This document shows, one piece after another, positions 24,496 through 35,066 of a stretch of DNA of 64,000 nucleotides (the first letter of the stretch is position 1; the number at the start of each line of letters is the position of its first letter). A program made the translations under genes and the position numbers. Below the pieces are notes generated by a model. That model was not told where the DNA came from, ran no database searches, and saw only the letters and a program-made list of their open reading frames with translations. The stretch covers positions 2,046,001 to 2,110,000 of the forward strand of contig NEEC01000015.1 in assembly GCA_002189035.1 (NCBI GenBank), read 5' to 3'. This stretch comes from Utricularia gibba (lineage: Eukaryota > Streptophyta > Magnoliopsida > Lamiales > Lentibulariaceae).

Positions 24496-24822
24496 GAACC
24501 CAGTGATCGATATCAAAGAGTGCCATCAACCACCCCTTGAATCCCTACAAGTAGTAGAAAGTAGGGTTTTGTATCAAGTTTGGTTGCCCAACTCTTTTAT
24601 AGGTGCCATTTTTTTGTCCTTAATGGTTCTGCTGGTTTCTCCAATGAAACATAAATTTCGAATGGAATTTTAAAGCAGCATCCACATATATTTTCTAGAC
24701 TGCTGATATTGTGAATATAAATTAGTAGCAAAGCCACACCGAAGGTGCTCTCTAAGGAGGAGTTGGCCCACAAAGGAGAACAAAATTGCCTGTGCGTTTA
24801 GAACGATTGAAGTGCGGCTTCC
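24496..24822. other. Convergent spacer, membrane protein / La
   Basis: This is the 327-base gap between stop codons of two converging genes. It should hold both 3' untranslated regions. Nothing else is visible. Confidence 0.4.
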
Positions 24823-27169
24823 TTATGCTGCTCCAACCTTTTGGGCCTTGCTACGATGGCCTGAATCGTGCTTGCCCCCGAAATGCCTACCGCCCCTCTG
24901 CCGCTTCCCACCCCTGTGTTGTGTGCTGCACATTCTGAGGATACATGTCCTTGGAATTTGTAAAAAAATGAAGTGACTTTTTACCTTCCGCGATTGTCCC
25001 TGAAGTTTCCTCTGTGTTTGCCTTGGTTTGCACGTAGTTGGCCCCAATATTCCTTCTCCGCTTCGCCTAGTGTCAGAGATTATCTTCATGAACATCGCAG
25101 TAGCAAACAAAGATCATATGAGAACGCAAACCTGTAACAGGATCCAGGATGGCAATGAAGTTTTTCACCACCAGACCACCTTCCTTCGCAAGTACTGCTG
25201 CTGCTCGAGCTTTTTGAGCAGCTTCTGCTTCTTCGAATCTAATGTATCCAGATTCTGAGCCAATCTTGAAATCAACGAACTGCAGAGACAATAAAAAAAA
25301 TTATTCAAAGGATGATTCAAACTGCAACACATTGATACAGAAATGCCTGGACTTGGCAGACTTCAGGTATATACGCCAGAAGCAGGAGATTCTTGGGGGA
25401 ATATGGGGATTCACATGTCTATAAAACATACAGCAGGAGCACCAAACTAATTTCGCGTCAGGCTAAATTGAAAAGAATGGGGAAAGAACTGAAATGTAAC
25501 CTTGACGGTTCCAAATTTCCGGAAAATATCTTTCAGATCTTCTCTAAGAACAACATTTTTGTCATTTATGTAGGTAGCAAGTGTTGATTTTTCTTCAGTT
25601 GGCCCTTCATCAATGTCACTTGCAATGTCTTCAGGTTTCTCAGCATCCTCTGGATTCTCATTATTTTCAGATTTACAAGCAACGAAATCTTGTGCATCAT
25701 CCACTGATTTAACATGGGCATCATCCCTTTCAGCATCTAGGACTTCGCTGTCAGCATTTCCTGATTCATTTTTCACATCATGGGCATCAGGTGCATTCCT
25801 ACAACTTACTGGCTCATTATTATCGACATTTCCTGAATCTGCTGCAGCAATCTTCTTTAATTCGAATGATACAATAAGGCCCTTGGGATACCTGTTACAG
25901 TGATGTACTGTCAGACATACAACATTGCATGAAAGAAACATAAAACTCGATGCATACTCAGGTTCTATTTTGGGATTTTCCTTCCAGTTTGGACCTCGTT
26001 GAGAATGACTTTTCACAACGTCTTTCTCTTTAACAGCTCTTTCTTCATCAAATTCCTTCCTGTATGAATGAAAACGCCACAGATGAGAACATGCCAAATT
26101 AACATTACATAGATGTGACTAAGAGGAAATCGTCAGGGTAAGGCGCCTAAAAAATCAAGAGTTCTGTTCGAAAATATACTTTGGTTTTATTTCTAATTTA
26201 ACCCCTGAATAACTCAAGGATTGCGTTAGAACATTTTTAGCATCTTCTTCATTAGAAAACTCAATCAAAGCTGTGCCACAAAACACCCTATTGTCGGCAA
26301 CATGACGAGGCATCCTCACACTGTTCACCTATCATAAGAAAAAAAAAGATTGATAACTTTGAAAAAAGGAACAAGAATCCGGACTATAATGACCTGACTG
26401 TGGACTTATTGATTAGGAATACCTTAGCAATCCGCCAAAGAAGGATTGTATATCTTCGAGCTTAACATCATACTCAAGGGGTGAGGCAGCCACAGTTCTT
26501 TCATCAGACTGCTTAATAGCCTCATCTACATTTGGAAGTTCAGTGGACCTACCAACCTTCTTCCCTTCACAAAATACAAAAAACGGAACATCAACCAGAT
26601 AAAGAGTCTCAACCATCCGGAAATCAGTTCCTCTAAACACACTCACCATCCTCAGAAATCCTCAGAAACGCAGATGTCTTCAATGTTTCAGCAACTGCAT
26701 TAAGTGTGCTTTCTGGTATTTCTTCTGGTTTCACATCTCCCAAGCATAAGTGTGCTCTCATCCGAGAAAACGAAGAAATCAAAGACAAGCTCACCACTAG
26801 AATCAAGGTACGAAACACCCGTTAGATAACACCCCCGAAAAGATTATCAGATAACTAATCAACAACAGTAAAAATTCAGAGTTAAAACACTTGTACTATC
26901 AAACACAAAACAAGCACTGCATATGCGTAGAACATTACTTCCATCATCACTCTCCGCTAAGGTTTTCTTCAAAAACGCATCCCGAGGAAGGTTACTGTCG
27001 CTGAAATAGAACTCCACCTGACAAAAAGCCGCCACCAAAGAAAAGAAACTGAGATTGCTCTCGGATAATCTCGAACTGAAACCTTCATCTTATTCAAAAT
27101 TGAACATTGAATCACCTGACGAATAACTTTGTTCGCGGTTTCTTCGTCCAACGATGTAGCCGTCGCCAT
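24823..27169 (-). CDS. LA1: La protein (La motif plus two RRMs)
   Basis: This multi-exon gene starts MATATSLDEETANKVIRQ (ATG at 27169). It continues with the La motif (VEFYFSDSNLPRDAFLKKTL, SLISSFSRMRAHL, LKTSAFLRISEDG), then RRM1 (VNSVRMPRHVADNRVFCGTALIEF), an acidic linker, a C-terminal RRM (ATYINDKNVVLREDLKDIF, FVDFKIGSESGYIRF) and a Gly/Arg/Lys-rich tail. La binds the UUU-OH ends of new RNA polymerase III transcripts in the nucleus and aids their folding. Exon 26423-26564 ends out of phase with the next exon. The sequence reads FFGGLLR where FF-G-x-IAK-VNSV is expected; one base added near 26432-26436 fixes both length and phase. A cryptic acceptor nine bases downstream could also rescue the frame, but would delete the conserved KVN. 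Confidence 0.9.
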
Positions 27170-28043
27170 GACTGCCGCTCGTAAGGTGGTGGAGATTTTT
27201 CTAGGGTTCTGGGGCACATACATAGGCGCCAGATATTTTACACGACTTTCCTTTTCCTTCATAATGGGACCCACTTCTCAGCCAACGGGCTTGGCCCATC
27301 ATCACACATTAGGCCCATCTTTCCCTTCTGTTTCTTTTCTTTTTTTTGTATTATATATATTCTCTGATTTTCTTTTTATTTTCGTACTATTCACTGGAAT
27401 CCTTGTAGAACAAGTGTTTCTCAAATTTGTGGAGAGTTTGTTCTGTGCCCTTTGGAGCAGAAATGTCAATGAACTCCTGCACTGCACTGCAGTGCACAGC
27501 AAGAATGTAGAAACCTGCTCCTCGTCTCCCATTCCATCCAAAATCCAGATTACTTTTCCTTCAGTTGATATCGAAGCTGCCATGGGAAAAGCCTGGGCCT
27601 CATCCTACAAAGCAAAAGAATTGCCAGTCCTAAAGCTTGTGCATTTCAGGTTCCAAAATTTGTCACTGCCCACCTAGGGAAGGAGATCGCGTTATTGAAA
27701 TATGGACTTGTCAGCAACACGAAGAAAGAATTTTTTTACCATCGATGCATTAAGAAGACCTGCTTACCTTACATGTATGTACAGAGGCGCTGGTAGTCTG
27801 ATAATGTACAACAGTGTCATTTGAAAGGTTGTTAAGATCTGGATTGACCGTCCAGAGAAAATTAAAATCGGCGAAGTTCAGTGTTGCTCACCTCAAACAC
27901 GAACAAACGAGTGATGCTCACTCTATCTTGAAACCAGCTAAGTGTTTCTTCAGCTCCATATTTTGTTGCTGATAGGCACAACATGGCACACAATATTAGT
28001 AATACACATGTGAAAAGCACAACAGCCGGTTCTTGGGGCAATT
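27170..28043. other. La promoter and ASI1-like 3' region
   Basis: Both neighbours are on the minus strand. The right part is the presumed 3' untranslated region of the ASI1-like gene and the left part the promoter of La. Open frames exist on both strands (27129-27677 plus; 27302-27583 minus) but have no recognisable domain. Confidence 0.4.
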
Positions 28044-29626
28044 TCAAAGCACCATGTCAAGGAGATTTTGCACCTCATAGAGCGCCCTCAAGCCTTCTTC
28101 AAATTTTAACTGCAGAGTGACCCAGGCCATTGCCATCTCAAACTCTATGGTGTTGCATTGGGAGTAATGAGAGGTGGAGATTGTGCTCCTCTGCAGCGGT
28201 ATGCCAAAGAAAACAATAGAAGTTAGAGCAGAAGAGTTACCTGACATGATCATCTATCTACTCCGAATTTGGAAGGGAGAGAGAGCATTATTTACAGTTT
28301 GCATCTGACGCTTTGGTTTTTCAAAACCCAAGTGTCCAAAAAAGAGCATTTTACTGCCAAAATAGTTAGAAAGATTTCCAACACGAGCTATCAAAGGCCT
28401 GCCAACAGCAAATCTTCATTCACAGTAAGTCGATATTTGAAAGGCATTGCATGAGAACGTTTTAACAATGAACCTTTGATTCGGTAACATTAAGCACTTC
28501 TCTTTCAGCGTTCTCAAAATCCTATCTACTGCTCCTCTGGTTTTAAATATGGCAAGAGCTTGGCCTGAAACACAAAGATGCAAACGGAAAGTACATCAGG
28601 TGACCAAGCATCCAACTTTCTTAGGGAGAAGGTTTGAAGTATTCCAACACCATGACAGATTATATGAAGCATCAAACCAGAACAGGTAAAATGACAAGCC
28701 ACTGTTGATTAAACATGACGGGAAGGACATTATGTTAAAAATATAGTGAAATGGTTAACAAAGAGAACCAAAAGAAATAGTGTACTTAACACTATTACCA
28801 TAGCGGGGATTAAATATAATAAGATGTGGCACCACTTTCACAGTGCATTCCTCATCAAATGCATGCCAGATGATATCCTGCAAGCAGCATCACGAGATAT
28901 GAATTAGACATTACTTAAGTGAGACGTTGCAATACAGCTACTTATTGCAAACTTGCCAACAGCGCTATGCAGGAAAAAAAAAGAACGGAAATTCCATGCC
29001 AAATTGAGAGGTCTGAGACAACCAAATTGCGTTTGTAGTGAAGCACATCATTAGCAAGTCATAGAATCACCAAATTTAACTAAAAACCAAGAATCATGGA
29101 TTGGTTAGACTAACAAGTCAGAATAGCTTGTCTTGCCAAAGAAGTACTACAAAAGCATCGGTTTCTTTACTAAAATAACCAACAAAACAAATCACTTTCC
29201 ACGTCAGCATCTAGTATAGATGAAAATGCGCACATGAACATCAATATGTAAATCAAGTATTTGAGAAGAAGTTAGGATTATGGGCTAGAAGTAGAATGAC
29301 TTGCCTCTACTTCTCCAGAGGTGTATCTTGGATCTAGATTCTGAAATAGAACCAATCTTCCATCACTTTGAGCAGATTTTAGTCTTTCCTCCCAAGGCTT
29401 ATACCAAAAGTAATGAACATGAGGGCTCAAAATTTGCACTCAAACAAAAGGCATTGATATGATTTAGTGAACTCACCAATTTTATCCAGTTGGTCTTTTC
29501 CTGCAAGAAAATGAAACTAAAATTAGAAAGAATACGAAAAGACCAACTGAATAGTGAAATACAAAACTGGTTAAAAGCCAACAAGAAAATGCAAAATTAC
29601 ATCTACAGTACTACAGTAGGAACAGG

Positions 29627-29702
<76 letters not shown>

Positions 29703-31967
29703 GAAGAAGAAGAAGAAGAAGAACAACAACAACAACAAGAAAAAATTCACCACTATTGAAAGGAAACTGAATAGTGAAATACAAGATGTAATTGATTGAC
29801 TTGTTCAAAGAATAGTTGGTTGTAGGTATCTTCTAAATACGCAAGAACAATACAATGAATAACACAACTGAACTCGTGAAACAAGAAAATTAGTTCAAGA
29901 CAAGAAAATAACAGGAGTAGATTCCCAACTTACAACACCAGGCTTCTTGGTGACATTGAATACTTTAACCTCATGCTTTCTCTGTTCCTTGTGATTGAGC
30001 CCTTTGCTTGCACTAGAAGGCCCTGAAGCTTTTTCCATAGACTTGAAATTTGAAGTCAAACATTTGTCAACATTCATAGGGAGATGGTCCTTCTTGACAA
30101 GTAGTCTAGACTTGGGAATTTCACCCATTTCCAAATTTCTTACTCTACCACAAGGAAAACTATTGCTTTTAGAAAACTTTTCCCTACAATGATCACTTGC
30201 TGGCATGCTCTTTTCCCTACGATCCTTCAAATTAGACTCAGCCCCCCTTGATAACATGAAACTTGATAATTTCCCTGCCAAAGCATCTTCACTTTTTTGC
30301 ATGAGGGAAGGTGTTCTTTTGGACATTGTCATATTTTCATTCATACAAATTGTATCTCCACCATTCCCAAGTTCTCTTAAACCATATGAATTTGCGTTGG
30401 TATTTTCTGACTTAGAGATGTCTAGCACAGAGGTCATTTTGAATATCTCAGAAGTATCTGAATGCTCAAACTCACTACGTTGTGAAGCAGGAACTCCATC
30501 AATATTTTTTAATCTCTTCGTAGAAGCATTCTCCAAAAGCTCATTTTTCAAAGTAGACATCCTATCATCACTATGATGAACAGACTCCCCAAGCAAATTA
30601 TCATGCAGCAATGGTTTTGTATGTGCATCCTTCCTTTTCATTACACCGTTATTACCTTGTGGATTGGAGGCATGCTCAAAATACATTCTCTTGAGGCCAT
30701 TCAGAGTGTCAATTGTATTAAATACAAACTGGACTGCAACAAAATGATACCGCAAAAACATGAACATTTGAAATAATTTGAAACAAAATGGAAAACCTAC
30801 TTGAATAATGCTTGGTTACAATGAAATCCAATGTTTTGAAAAGCCATTACCTTCTAGCCCACCAATGTTATCTTCCATTTTATCCGAGATTCTGCAGCAT
30901 GCAACATCAAACACACGATAGAAGACAAAATCAGCCATCACGAGATATTCTTCTGCAGGTTGTGGATTCCTAACATCCTTCGAAATACAAACAACGTGAC
31001 ACTTCTCAGCAACTGCTTCCTATTGATATAAATATAAATTGGTGTACCCCATTCCAATAACAAAAAATCTGATAACCATGTAAATTAGCAGTATGCTATG
31101 CAGCGGATATTCCATAGTTTAAATTCAATCATGAAGTATGAAAACAAACAAAAGTTCAAAGCTAATTGTTTCAGTTCAGCAACCATTTAGCCAGACAATC
31201 ATTACTGAAGACATGATCAATGGAAAGCAGAACAACGTAACTTAAAACCACAAGCAACAATTTAAAAAATAAAAAGACCAGCAAATGATGAAACAGAGAT
31301 CCTACTATCTATAAAAACAACTGGGAATTACAAAAATATAAAAACATCTCATGATAATGACAAAAAGATCACCAATGTCCACTGATTTTTTTACAGCACG
31401 GGTTATTTTAGTACCCATTTCAATAGTTGCGTCAGGAAGCAGAATTCATGTAATTTAACATAAAAAAAATGCATGAATCAAAAGTATAACCACTATGGAA
31501 TAAACAATTTACTTCAAAATCAACACGCTACAGTGAACAGCCATTCAAAAATCAGAAAAAATAGCATAGAAATAATGCTCCTTAATTACCAGAGGGTTGA
31601 TATTTGAAAGCCCACGCCCTTCACCAGATGCGAAAAACAGTTCATTCTCCAATACCTTCTCGTCTCTCAAGTAGTAAGAAATTTCTGAAGGCCTAAAAAA
31701 CCAATGAATCTTTACTCTCTTGGTCTTGTCGCAATTTTCCCAAGCTTTGACAATTTTTCCAACATATGGCTCTGGCGCATTCTTGTTGTACATGTACACT
31801 GAGTCGTACAATTGGTACTCCACGCCATCATAGGAAAAGGAATGATAAAATTGTACGTCCCCCATTTTCCCTCCCTTGCCACCTTTCTTACCCCACTGAA
31901 AGTCGAACCCCCCAAGCTTCTCCAATGAAGACAAACTAGACATGTTCATACCATGCTCTCTTGGCAT
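28044..31967 (-). CDS. ASI1: ASI1-like protein with BAH domain and RRM
   Basis: Several exons, including 31590-31967, 30851-31019 and 29934-30733 with matching phases. The N-terminal BAH domain reads VQFYHSFSYDGVEYQLYDSVY, IHWFFRPSEISYYL and ELFFASGEGRGL, then MADFVFYRVFDV. A long Ser/Lys-rich linker follows. The RRM-like part begins LPWEERL and includes LFQNLDPRYTSGEVE and DIIWHAFDEECTVKVVPHL. The tail has STSHYSQCNTIEFEMAMAW, typical of ASI1. In Arabidopsis, ASI1 (IBM2/SG1) binds heterochromatic repeats inside introns and allows transcription to run through to the distal poly(A) site. The intron after the TSGEVE exon starts with GC. A (GA)n repeat lies in another intron. The start at 31967 (MPREHGMNM) is likely, behind a leader exon. 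Confidence 0.85.
29632..29738. repeat. Compound microsatellite (GA)n-(GAA)n-(CAA)n
   Basis: About 34 uninterrupted GA units (29632-29699) run into about seven GAA units and then about five CAA units. It lies in an intron of the ASI1-like gene, where the coding strand reads as a long CT tract. It creates long but meaningless open frames of Arg-Glu or Leu-Ser repeats. Confidence 0.95.
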
Positions 31968-32794
31968 CACAGTGAAAAAATCTGAGACCAAAGAACAGCA
32001 GATGATAGGGTAAATAAGTCATACACGTTATTCTATAACAAAAAACTGCTAATACCGTTTGAAAGAAAGCGAATGAATCGTTCATTGTGGAATGTAGATA
32101 AAAAACCTCAGATGAAAAGCTTGCTCTTTAACTGAAAATGCAAAAGCGTGCGCAGAATCAGCTATACGTTACGTATACAAAACAAACAAAAAAGATGTTT
32201 TTAGATAAGAACAGGGAAGTAGATTACCCGTCCACCACAGTTTGCGGAAAAAAGTCATCAACAGTGAAACAGGCGTATCCAACACGAAAACGAAAATACC
32301 GAAGCAAAATATGTTTAAACCAAAAACACCCACCCTTACTCAAAACAGAAAATTTAGGAACTAAAAGCCCCACAGCCTGCAGAAAATTTCCGGAAGCAAA
32401 TATAATCAAACTACTAAAACAGAAAATTAATAACCGCCAACGTTAACATAGAAGACAGCCGAAAAGGATTCATGCACGTACGATGCGAAACTGCAGAGGA
32501 GCCCTAATTCACTTTCGTTCCGCGCCAATGTTCCGATCAGTCACACCGCAAAGATACCACTCTCCTCGAGCGTGCAGCTCGCTGAAGGCGGAGCAGCGGA
32601 AGAATTTAAATGTAAGGCGAAATTAATGATAGCCTGGGAACGTGTGAGTCAATTTTTAGCGCGCTACTTGTATATCGGATTGGGTTGATATGAGATGATC
32701 CAGTAACCCAAATAAAGCCCATACCCGACCCGAACCATAGGTTCACCCATATTCCATTTAATATTTATTATATTACTAAATTTGATAATTATTT
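31968..32794. other. ASI1-like leader and promoter; OVATE 3' region
   Basis: An acceptor just upstream of the ASI1-like start codon indicates at least one non-coding leader exon, probably around 32.4-32.6 kb where GC rises. The rest is promoter, then the 3' side of the OVATE gene. No further gene was recognised. Confidence 0.4.
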
Positions 32795-33686
32795 TCACTT
32801 CACTCCGAAACCTTCACAAATCTCGGCAAAAACATCGTAGATGATCCCGTGATACGAGACATGGTTGAGGTGCAAGAACCATAGCAGCATCTTCTTCAGA
32901 TCCTCCTTGGCAAACATCTTCTTCTCTAAGATCATCTCCATCATCGATTCTCTGAAATCTCCGCGAGGATCGTCCGATCTCTTCGCCACCGCATAGCTGC
33001 CGCCGACCGCCCCGCCGCAGTCCATTACGCGACGAGTATTCCGGCGCCGGAGTCTAGCCCCGGAAGTGCTTGTGCTCTTGTAGTAAGCCCTAGTTAAGCC
33101 AGTGTCCCACCCCAACCCGTCTTTAACGTGCCCATTATCTACCAAAATAAAACAATGGCAGCAAGAGGTATTTAGAGTATTTTATTCCATTTTGCTACGT
33201 GTATTATGATCATCTTACCACGGGGTTTGGTTCGAGAGGAGATCGCCGCAGGTTGTTTCTTGGTTTCTCCGGCGGGGATTTTTGTAGCGCCAGTGGCGGC
33301 GGATTTGGGGACTCTGCATCTGCTTATGAAGCCATCAAAAGAGACAGCAGCGACCTCGTCCGGCAACGTCCCGATTCTCCGGCTGGCGAACGAGTGGCAG
33401 GAAAGAGAAGAATGGCAACGAAAAGCCTCGCTTCCGGCTCCGGGGCTGGTGAAGCAGCCACTGTCCAACGAGTAACTCCGGTTGACGCGGCGATCACAGC
33501 CCCCCGAAAAGTTCTGCGGTCACGACGAGGATCTGCTCCGCAAGACTGAGAGTTCTTGTAGCTTTGGGAGGTTTTATCGGGAACTGATTCTTCTGAAGCA
33601 TCACAGAGAAGACGGAGGAACTGACAAGAAGTGAAAGAAGGAGGGAAAACACGAGAGAGCTTCTGCTTCTGCTGCGCTCCTTTCAT
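32795..33686 (-). CDS. OFP: OVATE family transcriptional repressor (frameshifted)
   Basis: Two exons: 33219-33686 and 32795-33138. The start reads MKGAQQKQKLSRVFPPSFTS, like the KLSRVF opening of several OFPs. Exon 2 carries the C-terminal OVATE domain: GGSYAVAKRSDDPRGDFRES, then EMILEKKMFAKEDLKKMLLW and FLHLNHVSYHGIIYDVFAEI. OVATE proteins repress transcription, interact with TALE homeodomain and TRM proteins, and shape organs. Exon 1 is broken into two frames. RTFRG is read in one, and GCDRRVNRSYSLDSGCFTSP in the next. One more base in the run of six C at 33500-33505 (plus strand) joins them. The exon then has 469 bases, which matches the phase-1 intron. The repaired length is 270 residues. 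Confidence 0.82.
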
Positions 33687-34858
33687 GGCGGTGAAAGGCT
33701 AAGCCGCTGGGAGCCTTGGCCTGACGAAATGTAACTGGATTTTTATAGCCGTAGCAACCGCTTTTCAAATGTTGAACCTCCACATCGTTTTATTTAGTTA
33801 TACTCACTGTCTTTCAGTAGTTATACCTATGTTACTGTTATCTTAGCTGACATGTAATTTTTCAAAGGCTATGGATTAAGTTCTGAGCGTACAAGGAAGC
33901 AGAGGTGAAGGCGATTTGAAATTGGGAGCAGTTTCTGGAAAGGGTGCAGTTTCCAAAAGCTACCAGACAGGTTTTGTTCACAGGTCTATCACTTACAAAT
34001 TTCCCTCCTTGTGTTGCTGTGTGTTGGTGTAGGGTGAAGACGTTATGGGTCCTAACCAGAGATCCACAGTAGACGCTTTCAATCTTTATCTAATTACAAA
34101 CGATGAGATCATCTGTTGTCTCCTTGCTTCCATGCTCGTGTGCATGGGCCACAACATGAAATTCAAAAAGGCATAAGAGACCCGATCCGACCATTCAAGG
34201 CTAGGGTTTCATCATATGATAAATTATATATAATTAATAATTGATTGTATATAATTTTTTTTTATGTACATGAACTTCATGTATTTGTTGAATTCATCGA
34301 ATTTTGAATTTCAAAATAGAGTGATTATGTATGGCCAGGTTTGTAAGAGAGATCACACCCAACCTGGATCAAAACTTGAAATGTGAGATTTGAGTAGAAT
34401 GGGTTGTTGAGTTGATAGGATGGCATGATGGAAGGAGGAGCAGAGGTAAGTTGATGGCACTGTTGGTCTCGTGTGTGTGGGCCGCGTAAAAACAGGAGGA
34501 TAACAACATATTCTTCTTATTATGTCCCTGACCTGAACCCCACCAGAAGCTACGCACCAAAAACACAAGGGTGTGGAATCCCGGCGTTTCGAATGCGAAA
34601 ACGACTTGCCCGAACCAAATCCTTGTGTTTATGAACAGCCGGAAACTTGTGTTTATGAACGAACGGAAACTTGTGTTTAGTGAAGTAGGTTGATTTTATA
34701 CGGGAGGGATTTTGCACTGGGTACATTTCTAATATCCGATGTAATTTTGGATGCAATGTAATATGTAAGTTTCAAAAACATTTTGGATTTTATTCAAAAA
34801 ACGGAATTTAAAATATTGACTATTGGGCCGACGTATTTATTCTTAGGAAAAAGTGTAT
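33687..34858. other. OVATE promoter region
   Basis: Upstream sequence of the minus-strand OVATE gene, AT-rich from about 34.2 kb. Open frames near 34.35-34.75 kb are short and unrecognised. No repeat or RNA gene was seen before the tRNA. Confidence 0.4.
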
Positions 34859-34941
34859 GTCAGAAGTGGGATTTGAACCCACGCCCTCTCTCGAAGACCA
34901 GAACTTGAGTCTGGCGCCTTAGACCACTCGGCCATCCTGAC
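34859..34941 (-). tRNA. tRNA-Leu (CAA)
   Basis: On the minus strand these 83 bases fold as a class II tRNA. The seven-pair acceptor stem joins GTCAGGA to its complement at the 3' end with one G-T pair. A D-arm with TGGCCGAGTGG follows. The anticodon stem CCAGA/TCTGG encloses loop CTCAAGT, anticodon CAA. There is a long variable arm, and a T-arm with GTGGG TTCAAAT CCCAC. There is no intron and no encoded CCA. A run of five T just downstream should terminate polymerase III. The TTCAAATCC B box and the A box are intact, so it is probably functional. Confidence 0.95.
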
Positions 34942-35066
34942 TAGTGTGAAGCTTGTTTACAAAAATATCAACAAAACAACATTTCTTTCTACAACCCACT
35001 CACCTTCTCCTTCTTCAGAACAGTTGATGATCTCCGGAGTGTAGTGTTGCTGAATGTTCATCCTCC

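Noticed and set aside
27302-27640. Possible minus-strand exon with GKVIWILDGMGDEEQ
   Set aside because: It has plausible splice borders but no partner exons or family I recognise, and it lies in the space expected for the ASI1-like 3' region and La promoter.
27129-27677. Plus-strand open frame of 182 codons upstream of La
   Set aside because: It overlaps the first La exon in antisense, has no recognisable domain and crosses low-complexity sequence; it is most likely chance.
29490-29808. Open frames coding for Arg-Glu and Leu-Ser runs
   Set aside because: They are direct translations of the GA/GAA microsatellite within an intron.
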